A DNA stretch of 64,000 nucleotides. Source: Speluncibacter jeojiensis. GTDB lineage: Bacteria; Actinomycetota; Actinomycetes; Mycobacteriales; Mycobacteriaceae. The stretch is taken from contig NZ_JAAIVF010000003.1 of assembly GCF_029589495.1 (NCBI RefSeq), positions 62,001-126,000 on the forward strand, read 5' to 3'. Below, one piece after another: positions 9,129-16,560 of the stretch. The first letter of the stretch is position 1; each line of letters begins with the position of its first letter. A program made the position numbers and the translations under genes. The notes under the pieces are model-generated. The model had not been told where the DNA came from, ran no database searches, and saw nothing but the letters and a program-made list of their open reading frames with translations.

Positions 9129-9259
9129 CTCAGTGCCTCCCGTCACGCCCTGAAAAGACATGGTCGCCGAGAATTCCGTTCCCCGGCGTTCACTGCCCCC
9201 ACAGTCCACGGTTCCAGTCTAGTACCGCTGGACCGGTCGCGACCAGGGTCGACGACCGC

Positions 9260-10000
9260 TCACCCGACCGGCTGCGCCGCCGCGCTGCCTATCTGGTCGA
9301 CCGTCTGCAGCGCGCTGGTGATCGGGATCGCGTAGCCCTGCACGCCGGCCGGGTCGGGCATCGCTGCGGTGTCCATGCCGACGATCCTGCCGTCCGCGTC
9401 GACCAGCGGCCCACCGGAGTCACCGGCCTGGATGTCGGCGCTGACCTGGATCAGCCCGTGCAGGTACTCGAATCCGCCGCTGGTCGTGTCCATGATCGGC
9501 AGCGACTGGTCGAGTGCGGCGACCACGCCCGGCGCCGGTCGCGGTGGACCACCGCGACCACCGGCATTTCCCAGGCCGACGACGTGATCGCCCACGCGGA
9601 CGGACGTCGAATCGCCGAACGGCGGCGTCGGCAGCCCCGAGGCGCCGACCAACTGCACCACCGCGATGTCGCGTTTGCGGTCGACGCCCACCACCCGCGC
9701 CGGATAGGTCGCACCGTTGCCGAGGTCGGTGGCCGTCATGCTGACCGAGTCCTCGACGACGTGATAGTTCGTCAGCACCTCGCCACCCGAGCTGAGCACG
9801 ATGCCGGTGCCCGCCAGTTTCCCGAACTGGCTACCGCCCAGCACCGAGTTGATGTCGACCATGCCGGCGGTCACCGCCTGCAGATCCGGTGGGGCGGCCC
9901 CGGCCGGTGCGGCACCCACCGCCGTGCACAGCGCCGAGATCAGTGCTACGAACAACGTCCCACTCGCCAACGACCGCCCCGCAGCCCGACAAACCGGCAT
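9260..10000 (-). CDS. Exported trypsin-like serine protease (PepA-like)
   Basis: The protein has 246 residues. A signal peptide (hydrophobic core about residues 11-30, cleavage near AGAAP) precedes a chymotrypsin-fold protease. The catalytic triad is visible: His80 in TNYHVV, Asp111 in RKRDIAVVQL and Ser195 in QAGDSGGPL. The sequence around it (AGTGIVLSSGGEVLTN, GLGNAGG, PGVVAALDQS, GLIQVSADIQ) closely resembles mycobacterial PepA (Mtb32A), but the chain stops soon after the protease core, so the C-terminal PDZ domain is missing. The start at ATG 10000 follows a purine-rich stretch; upstream in-frame codons lack a plausible signal-peptide layout. The upstream region, facing the small peptide gene, contains three direct repeats. 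Confidence 0.9.
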   Translation of the reverse strand: MPVCRAAGRSLASGTLFVALISALCTAVGAAPAGAAPPDLQAVTAGMVDINSVLGGSQFGKLAGTGIVLSSGGEVLTNYHVVEDSVSMTATDLGNGATYPARVVGVDRKRDIAVVQLVGASGLPTPPFGDSTSVRVGDHVVGLGNAGGRGGPPRPAPGVVAALDQSLPIMDTTSGGFEYLHGLIQVSADIQAGDSGGPLVDADGRIVGMDTAAMPDPAGVQGYAIPITSALQTVDQIGSAAAQPVG

Positions 10001-10118
10001 GAGCACCCACCAGCTCTCCTCGACGCGAGCTTTCGTGGCGATCGCCGCGAAAGCGGCCCGAAACGACGGTAGCACCGGCTGACCTGCGCAGATGGCGATC
10101 CACACGGATCACGCCACG

Positions 10119-10159
10119 TCAAGAAGGAGTCGTACGGCATCAAGAAGGCATCAAGAAGG
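10119..10159 (+). repeat. Three direct TCAAGAAGG repeats in a divergent promoter region
   Basis: The 9-mer TCAAGAAGG occurs at 10119-10127, 10140-10148 and 10151-10159, with start-to-start distances of 21 and 11 bp, close to two and one helical turns. It sits between the divergent starts of the PepA-like protease (10000) and the 39-codon peptide gene (10303). Same-face direct repeats are typical of response-regulator or activator sites. That role is inference; the repeats themselves are exact. The remaining intergenic sequence from 10001 to 10302 shows no other clear feature. Confidence 0.6.
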
Positions 10160-10302
10160 CGGCGCCGGCCGCCGCCGCGTCCCTACCTTCGTGGTGTCCG
10201 GGGTTGCCCAGGTTTCGCCGGACGGCCGATCGAACCGGCACCCGGGACAGGACCCCGGCCGGCCGCGGCAAGCTTCCCGACCCGACGACACGAGGGCTTT
10301 CC

Positions 10303-10422
10303 ATGTCATCCACCGAATTCACAAGCCTGCTGACCGCCTTCACGACCATCCTGCAGTTCGCCAGTGGCTCAGCTTCCGGCTCCTCGGGAACCTCGCCCAC
10401 CGCAACCTCTCCGGCCGCATAG
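10303..10422 (+). CDS. 39-residue Ser/Thr-rich peptide
   Basis: The short ORF starts at an ATG five bases after GAGGG and ends 23 nt before a strong hairpin terminator, so it has the surroundings of a genuine small gene. The peptide has a helical amphipathic first half (FTSLLTAFTTILQFA) and a low-complexity Ser/Gly/Thr/Pro/Ala second half. It has no classical signal peptide. Tiny amphipathic proteins of similar size act as porins or envelope peptides in corynebacteria, but there is no sequence match to those that I can recognise. The position across from an exported protease and next to repeated upstream elements suggests a regulated, possibly secreted or membrane-active product. Function unknown. 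Confidence 0.5.
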   Translation: MSSTEFTSLLTAFTTILQFASGSASGSSGTSPTATSPAA

Positions 10423-10444
10423 CCGAACGCGACGCGACAACCGC

Positions 10445-10482
10445 CACTTCCTGCGGCCGCCCTCAGGTGGCCGCAGGAAGTG
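10445..10482. terminator. Bidirectional hairpin terminator
   Basis: A perfect 14-bp stem (CACTTCCTGCGGCC at 10445-10458 pairing with 10469-10482) encloses a 10-nt loop. It lies between the convergent ends of the 39-codon peptide (10422) and the PEBP gene (10486). A short CTTTC follows on the plus strand. It can serve both genes. Confidence 0.8.
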
Positions 10483-10485
10483 CTT

Positions 10486-11058
10486 TCAGCGCGTGTAGAA
10501 GCCGTCGAGCCGGCCGCGGCCCAGCACCGGACCGCGGACACCGGCCAGCACGGTCTTGGCGCGGGCGCTCTCGAGGTCCACACCGCCGTCGGCAGCCCGC
10601 AGTGGCTCGGCCAGCGCGAAGATCTGAAAGACGTAGCGGTGGGGGCCGTGCCCCCTGATCGGCATGGGACCCACATACCCGCGTCCCATGCCCGAACGCA
10701 GCACCCGCACACCGGCCGGGGCGGTGTCCGCACCCAGGGCGCCGCGCGCCAGCTGGACACGGTCGGCGTCGAGCAGGGCGACGCAGTGCACGAAGGGCAG
10801 CCGCGTGGGGGAGTCGACGTCCTGGATCACCAACAGCCACTGGGCTGTCCGACCCGGGGCCGCGGTCCACGACAGAGCGGGTGACAGGTTCTCGCCGCCC
10901 GCGCGACGACCCGCGTGCGCCCGGGAGAGGACGCCCTCGAGCTCGAAGTCGCTGCTGCGCAACCTCACCGAATCCGGGCCGGCGAACCCCGGCAGATTCC
11001 ACGCCAACCGGCCCTCGCCGGCGCGCCGATTGCGCAGCATTTGCCCGAGTATCGCCAT
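10486..11058 (-). CDS. YbhB/YbcL family (PEBP, Raf-kinase-inhibitor-like) protein
   Basis: The protein has 190 residues. Two family signatures are present: ENLSPALSWTAAPGRTAQWLLVIQDVDSPT with its ligand-binding Asp/Ser/Pro triad, and GYVGPMPIRGHGPHRYVFQIFAL, the conserved C-terminal block of bacterial PEBP proteins. No signal peptide or membrane segment is seen, so it is likely cytoplasmic. These proteins bind phosphate- or phosphoethanolamine-like anions; the bacterial role is mostly unknown. The frame ends directly before the shared terminator. It is about 30 residues longer at the N-terminus than the minimal family, a stretch with no recognised motif. Confidence 0.87.
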   Translation of the reverse strand: MAILGQMLRNRRAGEGRLAWNLPGFAGPDSVRLRSSDFELEGVLSRAHAGRRAGGENLSPALSWTAAPGRTAQWLLVIQDVDSPTRLPFVHCVALLDADRVQLARGALGADTAPAGVRVLRSGMGRGYVGPMPIRGHGPHRYVFQIFALAEPLRAADGGVDLESARAKTVLAGVRGPVLGRGRLDGFYTR

Positions 11059-11181
11059 GGCCCAGTACCTCGTTCGGCGGTCGGTGATGATGCGTCCCGA
11101 CGCCGCATTTTACGGTGTCGGCTTGGCGTCCAAGCGAGTTCGGCACCCGCTGTTTCCTGCGCGGTGATCGACTTCATCGCT

Positions 11182-11187
11182 TATAGT
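11182..11187 (+). promoter_or_regulatory. TATAGT -10 element upstream of GH25 lysozyme
   Basis: TATAGT is an excellent -10 hexamer and lies 6 nt before an in-frame ATG at 11194. No convincing -35 is seen. Transcription starting near 11194 would give either a leaderless mRNA or a leader of about 138 nt to the ATG at 11332. Confidence 0.5.
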
Positions 11188-11331
11188 CCCTGAATGATCA
11201 TGATCCGGTCGTTGATCGTCAAGCAATCGGGGATGCTGATGCGCAGCGGATATGGAAGACACGACTCCGGTCGGCAGCGTTTCGGGGTGCCGTATGCCGG
11301 ACGGCACCGGGTCGCGGCACCGCGGCCGAGA

Positions 11332-12264
11332 ATGCGGCGCCGCAGCACGGTCCTGGCCGCGCTGGCCGCCGCCGTCGTGCTCACCGGTGCCGGCGCCACC
11401 CACGCGGCCGCGGTCACCGGTCCCGACGTTTCTTCCTGGCAGCACCCCGGCGGGTCACTCATCAACTGGGGCGCCGTCAAGGCGGCCGGGCAGAGCTTCG
11501 CCATGGTCAAGGCCACCGAGGGCCTCGACTACGTCAACCCGTTCTTCGTCCCGGACGTGCTCGCCATGCGCGCGTCGGGCGTGGCCACCGGCACCTATCA
11601 CTACGCCGACGTCACGCTTCCGGCCGCACCGCAGGCGGCGTTCTTCTCGGCGATGACCTTCGGCCAGCACGGGCCGATGGACCTGCCGCCGGTGATCGAT
11701 TTCGAGGACGCCAAGGGCCAGTCGCCGGCGCAGTTGAAATCGTGGCTGCACCAGTACCTGGACGCGGTCCAGTCGCTGACCGGTAAGACGCCGATCATCT
11801 ACACCTATCAGAGCTTCTGGCGCAATCAGATGGCCAATACCACCGACTTCGCCAACTATCCGCTGTGGATCGCCGACTACAACGGCCAGAACCAACCGGG
11901 CGCGCTGCCCGGCGGCTGGAAGAACTGGACGTTCTGGCAGTACACCGACTCCGGGCACCTGCCGGGCGTGCAGGGCAACGTCGACCTGAACAAGTACAAC
12001 ACCTCGCTCGGGTCGTTCGCCGACTACATCAACTCGCCGGGGGTGACCAGCCCGCAGTCCGACGCCACCACGACGACGACCTCGCCGGACCAGAGCACCC
12101 CCGACCAGAACGCTGCACCGCAGCCCCAGGCCGCACCCGCCGAGCAGCAGGCCCCCAGCCAGGGGCAGGACGACGACGGCCAGTCGACGCTGACGCCCGA
12201 GGACATCGCGAAGATCGAGTCCCTGGCGACCACGCTGCTCAACACGCTGTCCAACTACTCGTAA
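11332..12264 (+). CDS. Secreted GH25 lysozyme-like hydrolase
   Basis: The protein has 310 residues from this start. A signal peptide (MRRRSTVLAALAAAVVLTGAG) is followed by a GH25 domain: GPDVSSWQHP opens the barrel, VIDFEDAKG carries the catalytic acids, and PLWIADYN, WTFWQYTDSG and NVDLNKYN close it. A Thr/Ser/Gln/Pro-rich linker of about 60 residues and a short helix (TPEDIAKIESLATTLLNTLSNYS) follow. Such enzymes cleave the MurNAc-GlcNAc bond in peptidoglycan. The frame extends to ATG 11194 just after a TATAGT hexamer, but that extra 46-codon stretch has clearly less GC-biased third positions, so the start remains uncertain. No strong ribosome-binding site precedes either ATG. Confidence 0.85.
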   Translation: MRRRSTVLAALAAAVVLTGAGATHAAAVTGPDVSSWQHPGGSLINWGAVKAAGQSFAMVKATEGLDYVNPFFVPDVLAMRASGVATGTYHYADVTLPAAPQAAFFSAMTFGQHGPMDLPPVIDFEDAKGQSPAQLKSWLHQYLDAVQSLTGKTPIIYTYQSFWRNQMANTTDFANYPLWIADYNGQNQPGALPGGWKNWTFWQYTDSGHLPGVQGNVDLNKYNTSLGSFADYINSPGVTSPQSDATTTTTSPDQSTPDQNAAPQPQAAPAEQQAPSQGQDDDGQSTLTPEDIAKIESLATTLLNTLSNYS

Positions 12265-12306
12265 ACGGGGTTTCGACGTAACCTCCGAGGGGCGGGGAGG
12301 TGAGCT

Positions 12307-13488
12307 GTGGTTCGCGGCCGTGCGGGATTGGTGGTCGCCGGCGCGGGTGCGCGCGGCGCCTATGAGGCTGGGGCACTGTCGGTGCTGTTGCCGTGGATGA
12401 GCCGCACCGGGCCCGCCCCTACCGTGCTCGTCGGCACCAGTGCGGGCGCCCTGAACGTGGTCGGGCTCGGCGGCATGGCGCACCTGCCGCCGTTCCAGGC
12501 TGCCGAACAACTCGTCGAAACCTGGTCGGCGGTGCAACTGCGGGACGTGTTCGGGTTGGCCAGCGGCCTCGAGACCGGACTGGGCTACCTGGGCCAGCTG
12601 GCGGGGCTTCCGGTGCGGTTGCCGAGCCTGCTCGACACCGAGCGGCTGCGGTCCCGGTTGACCGAGTGGCTGCCGCTGGAGTCGTTGCACGAGAACATCG
12701 ACGCCGGCCGGGTCGACGCGGTCGCGGTGGCCACCACCTCGACGGTCACCGGCGGCACGGTCGTATTCGTGGAGAAGAACGATGCGGTCGCTCTGCCGCC
12801 CAATGACGTCGGCCGCAACATCACCTACGTCGAGACCCGGCTGACCGTCGAACACGTGATGGCCTCCGCGGCGGTGCCACTGCTGTTCCGGCCCGTGCGG
12901 GTCACCGAACCGGCGCGCTGGGCCGGCTGGTACGTCGACGGCGGACTGCGGCTGAACACCCCGCTCAAACCCGCGCTCTCACTCGGCTGCACCCGGCTCG
13001 GTGTGGTCGCGACCCAGCCGATGACCTCCACGACGTCCCCGCCGCCGCGTGCGCACCGCCGCACCCGGGGCGAGCCGCCCGGCGACGCGATCGAACCCGA
13101 TGTGTATGCGGTGGCGGCGCTCTCGCTGCGGGTGCTGATGGCCGACCGCATGATCGAGGACCTGCACCGACTCGAGGAGTGGAATGCGGGGCTCGAACCG
13201 GGAGCAGCCTCCCGCGCCGTCGAGGTGATCTTCGCCGGGCCGGCCGCCGGGGAACGCGGCGACATCTCCGCGCTCGCCGACGCCGAGTTCCATCGGCGGT
13301 ACGGCGGGCTCGGCGGGCTGCGCAGCCCGTCGATGTGGATCCTCGAACGTCTCATCGGCGGCGACCCCGACGACCACGGGAACCTGCTCAGCTACCTGTT
13401 CTTCGACTCGGGATTCACCGACGCCGTCGCGAAACTCGGAGGCCGGCACGCCCGCGAGCGGCTGGGCGAGGGTGACCGCGACGGGTGA
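12307..13488 (+). CDS. Patatin-like phospholipase family protein
   Basis: The protein has 393 residues. The Gly-rich oxyanion-hole motif GAGARGAYEAG (residues 12-22), the nucleophile motif VGTSAG with Ser45, and the catalytic Asp211 in YVDGGLR form the Ser-Asp dyad of patatin-type acyl hydrolases. No signal peptide is visible, so it is probably cytosolic or membrane-associated. Likely activity is on phospholipid or acylglycerol esters. GTG 12307 is preceded by GGGGAGGTGAGCT, a good ribosome-binding site. A Pro/Arg-rich insert around residues 240-260 (SPPPRAHRRTRGE) interrupts the C-terminal half. It converges with the MocR gene. Confidence 0.87.
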   Translation: MVRGRAGLVVAGAGARGAYEAGALSVLLPWMSRTGPAPTVLVGTSAGALNVVGLGGMAHLPPFQAAEQLVETWSAVQLRDVFGLASGLETGLGYLGQLAGLPVRLPSLLDTERLRSRLTEWLPLESLHENIDAGRVDAVAVATTSTVTGGTVVFVEKNDAVALPPNDVGRNITYVETRLTVEHVMASAAVPLLFRPVRVTEPARWAGWYVDGGLRLNTPLKPALSLGCTRLGVVATQPMTSTTSPPPRAHRRTRGEPPGDAIEPDVYAVAALSLRVLMADRMIEDLHRLEEWNAGLEPGAASRAVEVIFAGPAAGERGDISALADAEFHRRYGGLGGLRSPSMWILERLIGGDPDDHGNLLSYLFFDSGFTDAVAKLGGRHARERLGEGDRDG

Positions 13489-13511
13489 GCTGCGCGCCGC
13501 AGCGCAGATCG

Positions 13512-14849
13512 CTATCGCACGGCCGAGACGATCGCGCCGAGCGCCTGTTCGAATTGCTCGTCGCTGATCCCGCCGAAGCCGAACACCACGCCATGCCGTT
13601 GCTGGGTGCGGGTGTAGTCGGAGAGCCTGGGCAGTTCGAGTCCGGCAGCCCGCGTTGCTCTTACGGCGGCGTTCGCCTGATCGGCGGAGAGTTCGATGGT
13701 CACGTACATCCCCGCCACCGGACCGGTGAGCAGTCCTGGTACGGCCTTCTGGATCGTCGCACCGCGTGCGGCATACACCTTGCGGGCCGAGCGGATCAGC
13801 CGGTCGACGTGACCGTCGCGCAGCATCGCGAGATAGGCCTGCTGGGTGGGCCAGGAAGGGAGGTCGTGGGTGCGTCGACGTAGTTCGTCGATGCGCTCGA
13901 CGATCTCCTGCGGGGCCACGAGCCAGCCCAGGCGCAGCCCCGGGGACACCGACTTCGACGCGGTGCCCAGGTAGATGCCCCGGTCGGGATCGAGCGCGGT
14001 CAACGCGGGCGGTGGCGCGACGTCGTAGCGGAACTCGGAGTCGTAGTCGTCCTCGACGATGAAGAAGTCGTGGTGGCGGGCGTGTTCGAGGAGTGTGACG
14101 CGAGCGGCCGCCGGCATGGCGATTCCGGTGGGGTGCTGATGCGCGGGGGTGACGTAGACCGCCGCGACACCGGGCGGGATCGCCGTCACGTCAAGGCCGT
14201 TCGGCGAAACCGGGACGTCCACGACGGTGCGTCCCATGCTCTCGGCAACGCGCACGGCGGCGCGGTAGCCGGGGTCCTCCACGGCGACCGACCCGGGCAC
14301 GATGACCGACAGCAGGTGCCGCAGTCCGTCGGTGGCTCCGGAGGTGAGCACAACGTGGTCGGGATCGCAGGACAGGCCGCGGGTACGGCGAAGCCGGTCG
14401 GCCAGTGCCCGGCGCAGCTCCGCCACCCCTCGGTGGTCGGGGTAGCCAGCCGGCGGGGTCAGTGTCGAGACCTGACGCCAGGCGCGGCGCCAACCGGTCT
14501 GATGCCGTGGGTCGATCCACGGTGTGCCGCTGTCGAGCCGGACCAGATCCGGCGCGTGGGAGGTCCGTTCGGTGCGGCGGCGAGACGTCCCGGTGCGCTG
14601 CGCCGTCGCGGCCACAAAGGTCCCCGATCCCCGACGCGCCTGCACCCAGCCCTCGGCGAGCAGCTGATCATAGGCCTGCTCGGCGACGCTGCGACTGACG
14701 CCCAGTTCGGTTGCGAGCGCGCGGGTGCTGGGCAGGCGGTCGCCGGTCCCCAACGTGGCATCCGTGATCAACCCGCGGATGCGGTCGGCGAGTTGCACGC
14801 CGAGAGGGATCGCCGCATGCCGGTCCAACGTCACGGTGAGGATGCTCAT
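13512..14849 (-). CDS. MocR/PdxR family transcriptional regulator (GntR HTH + aminotransferase fold)
   Basis: The protein has 445 residues. An N-terminal GntR winged helix (about residues 12-80, with STRALATELGVSRSVAEQAYDQL) joins a fold-type I aminotransferase domain. The PLP-binding Lys lies in TASKSVSPGLRLGW, and further cofactor contacts are recognisable in LTSGATDGLRHLL and EDDYDSEFRYD. MocR proteins sense PLP or amino-acid derivatives and usually control a divergently oriented neighbour. Here that neighbour is a PNPOx-like flavin-binding protein, 66 bp away with an inverted repeat between them. This suggests vitamin-B6- or flavin-related control, but the effector is not proven by sequence. 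Confidence 0.9.
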   Translation of the reverse strand: MSILTVTLDRHAAIPLGVQLADRIRGLITDATLGTGDRLPSTRALATELGVSRSVAEQAYDQLLAEGWVQARRGSGTFVAATAQRTGTSRRRTERTSHAPDLVRLDSGTPWIDPRHQTGWRRAWRQVSTLTPPAGYPDHRGVAELRRALADRLRRTRGLSCDPDHVVLTSGATDGLRHLLSVIVPGSVAVEDPGYRAAVRVAESMGRTVVDVPVSPNGLDVTAIPPGVAAVYVTPAHQHPTGIAMPAAARVTLLEHARHHDFFIVEDDYDSEFRYDVAPPPALTALDPDRGIYLGTASKSVSPGLRLGWLVAPQEIVERIDELRRRTHDLPSWPTQQAYLAMLRDGHVDRLIRSARKVYAARGATIQKAVPGLLTGPVAGMYVTIELSADQANAAVRATRAAGLELPRLSDYTRTQQRHGVVFGFGGISDEQFEQALGAIVSAVR

Positions 14850-14874
14850 GTGGCCTGTTCAGGTCGTCGACAAT

Positions 14875-14894
14875 TGGCCCGGGTCACCGGGCCA
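14875..14894. promoter_or_regulatory. Inverted repeat between MocR and PNPOx-like genes
   Basis: TGGCCCGG-GTCA-CCGGGCCA is a perfect 8-bp inverted repeat with a 4-nt centre. It is located in the 66-bp gap between the divergent start codons at 14849 and 14916. The position fits an operator for the MocR protein, though MocR sites are often direct repeats, so this is only a candidate. A hairpin in the leader of the plus-strand gene is the alternative. Confidence 0.4.
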
Positions 14895-14915
14895 CTCACG
14901 CGGGATCATGATGCC

Positions 14916-15584
14916 ATGGAAACGCTCTCACCGACCGCTCGGACGACACTGGGCCGCGGCCGCCGCCGGGCGGTGGAGGACCGGGCCGAGCTGTACGCCC
15001 TCCTCGCCGATGCGTTCGTCTGCCATCTGGGCATCACGCTGCCGGACCACCCGCTGGTGCTCCCCACCGCATTCGGGTTCGATCCCTCGGGTCCGGACGA
15101 CGGCGGATCCCTCTACGTCCACGGATCGGTGGCCGCGCGTTGGCTGGTCGCCTCGCCCGGCGCACAGCTGTGTGCCACGGTCACGATGCTGGACGGCCTG
15201 GTGGTGGGCCGGTCGGCGTTCCACCACTCGATGAACTACCGCTCGGCGGTGATCCTCGGCGCGGGCCGCCTGGTCGACGACCCGGCAGAGAAGGACCACG
15301 CCCTCGAGCTGGTCGTCGACCACATGATCCCCGGCCGCACGGCAACCCTGCGCCGGTCGACCCGAAAGGAACTGGCCGCGACCGCCGTCGTCGCCATACC
15401 GATGCGCGAGGCATCGGTGAAAGCCCGCGGCGGCGGACCGGGGGACGAGCCGGAGGATGTTGCCACGGGAACTTGGGGGGGACACATCCCGCTGCAGTTG
15501 GCCTCTTCCGCTCCGGTGCCGGACAACGACGCGACCGGTGAGGTGCCGGATGACGTCGCTGCCCGCGCCCGGTCGCTCGGGTAG
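14916..15584 (+). CDS. Pyridoxamine 5'-phosphate oxidase-like flavin-binding protein
   Basis: The protein has 222 residues. The N-terminal region has the split-barrel layout of PNPOx-like/Nim-related proteins: LYALLADAFVCHLGITLPDHPLVLPTAFGF, SLYVHGSVAARWLVASPGAQLCATVTMLDGLVVGRSAFHHSMNYRSAVI and the helix HALELVVDHMIPGRTATLR. Such proteins bind FMN, F420 or heme and reduce or sequester small molecules. Divergence from a MocR regulator suggests regulation by it. ATG 14916 is the only plausible start; the ribosome-binding site is poor. The last 40 residues are acidic and low in complexity. Confidence 0.82.
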   Translation: METLSPTARTTLGRGRRRAVEDRAELYALLADAFVCHLGITLPDHPLVLPTAFGFDPSGPDDGGSLYVHGSVAARWLVASPGAQLCATVTMLDGLVVGRSAFHHSMNYRSAVILGAGRLVDDPAEKDHALELVVDHMIPGRTATLRRSTRKELAATAVVAIPMREASVKARGGGPGDEPEDVATGTWGGHIPLQLASSAPVPDNDATGEVPDDVAARARSLG

Positions 15585-15610
15585 CGAGCTCGCCCGCGGT
15601 TGTCGGGGTA

Positions 15611-16480
15611 TCAGACCGCCGTCTGCGAGGCGGCGGCGCGGTCGCCGAGGTCGTCGAGCGTCATGCGGCGGCGCGGGGGCCGGTCGAGGATCATCGTCGA
15701 GGTCAGCTTGCGGTGGGAGTCGACGTGCAGCAGTTCGCCCGAGCGCACCTCACGCCAGTCCGGGTCCTCGTCCATCCGCTCGCTCGCGACGACGACCGCG
15801 CCGCGGCTCGACAGCGGCCCCGACCGGGCGCGGATCCGCCCGGCGGTGCTGGCCTGGTCCAGATGGCGGTCGCCGTGCGGCCCGCCGGGAACACGGGGAA
15901 GCACGAAGAGTCCGTGCGTGTCCGGGTAGCGCAGCGCCCACATCTCGGTTGCCGTGGTGACAATGAGGTTCAGCGAGAACACCGGGATCGTGTCGGCCAC
16001 CCAGCTCGCGGCGGCCGCGATGCCGGCACCGACATCGCCGTCGTTCGCGTCGATCCGCTTGGTGATCAACGCGAACAGTCGTTCGGAGTCGGTGTCGCCG
16101 TGCACCATCGACCGGTATTCGCCGAGTTCGTCGTCGAGCGTGGGGAGGTCCGCGATGACACCGTTGTGCGCGAACAGCCGGCCGTGTTGTTCGAACGGGT
16201 GGGTGTTGCGCGGCTCGACCGCACCGGTGGAGGCGTAGCGGATGTGCGCGAGGAAGGTCATCGACTCGCGATCCTTCGCCTCCTCGGCGAACCGGCGGTC
16301 GGCATAGGCGGCCAACGGCTGCTTCTCCACCAGCGGTTCGCCCTCGGGCGTGAAGGTGCCCAGGCCCGTGCCGTCGGGCTCGCGCCGGCTCTGCTGCGCG
16401 AGACTGTCCGGTGCCTCGAGCAGCCAGAACGTCGCGTGGACACGTCTCGGGGCGGCCGACAGTGCGAAGAGCCGACACAT
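15611..16480 (-). CDS. Class II glutamine amidotransferase (Ntn hydrolase, YafJ/EgtC-like)
   Basis: The protein has 289 residues. The start ATG 16480 places Cys at residue 2 (MCRLFALS), the N-terminal nucleophile of class II amidotransferases. A GTG three codons upstream would bury it, and GAAGGGGC lies at normal distance from 16480. Further conserved pieces are PDGTGLG, HIRYASTGAVEPRNTHPF, LFAHNGVIAD and HGDTDSERLFALI. The glutamine-hydrolysis site is complete, but there is no attached synthase domain, as in EgtC, where the enzyme removes a gamma-glutamyl group. It diverges from a gamma-glutamate ligase-type gene only 80 bp away, which makes a gamma-glutamyl substrate plausible. Confidence 0.87.
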   Translation of the reverse strand: MCRLFALSAAPRRVHATFWLLEAPDSLAQQSRREPDGTGLGTFTPEGEPLVEKQPLAAYADRRFAEEAKDRESMTFLAHIRYASTGAVEPRNTHPFEQHGRLFAHNGVIADLPTLDDELGEYRSMVHGDTDSERLFALITKRIDANDGDVGAGIAAAASWVADTIPVFSLNLIVTTATEMWALRYPDTHGLFVLPRVPGGPHGDRHLDQASTAGRIRARSGPLSSRGAVVVASERMDEDPDWREVRSGELLHVDSHRKLTSTMILDRPPRRRMTLDDLGDRAAASQTAV

Positions 16481-16560
16481 GATGGGCACGCCCCTTCCGA
16501 GAAGGACCGACAGGACTACGACTGATCACCATTGTGTCCCACCAGCGCTACGCTGAGTGG

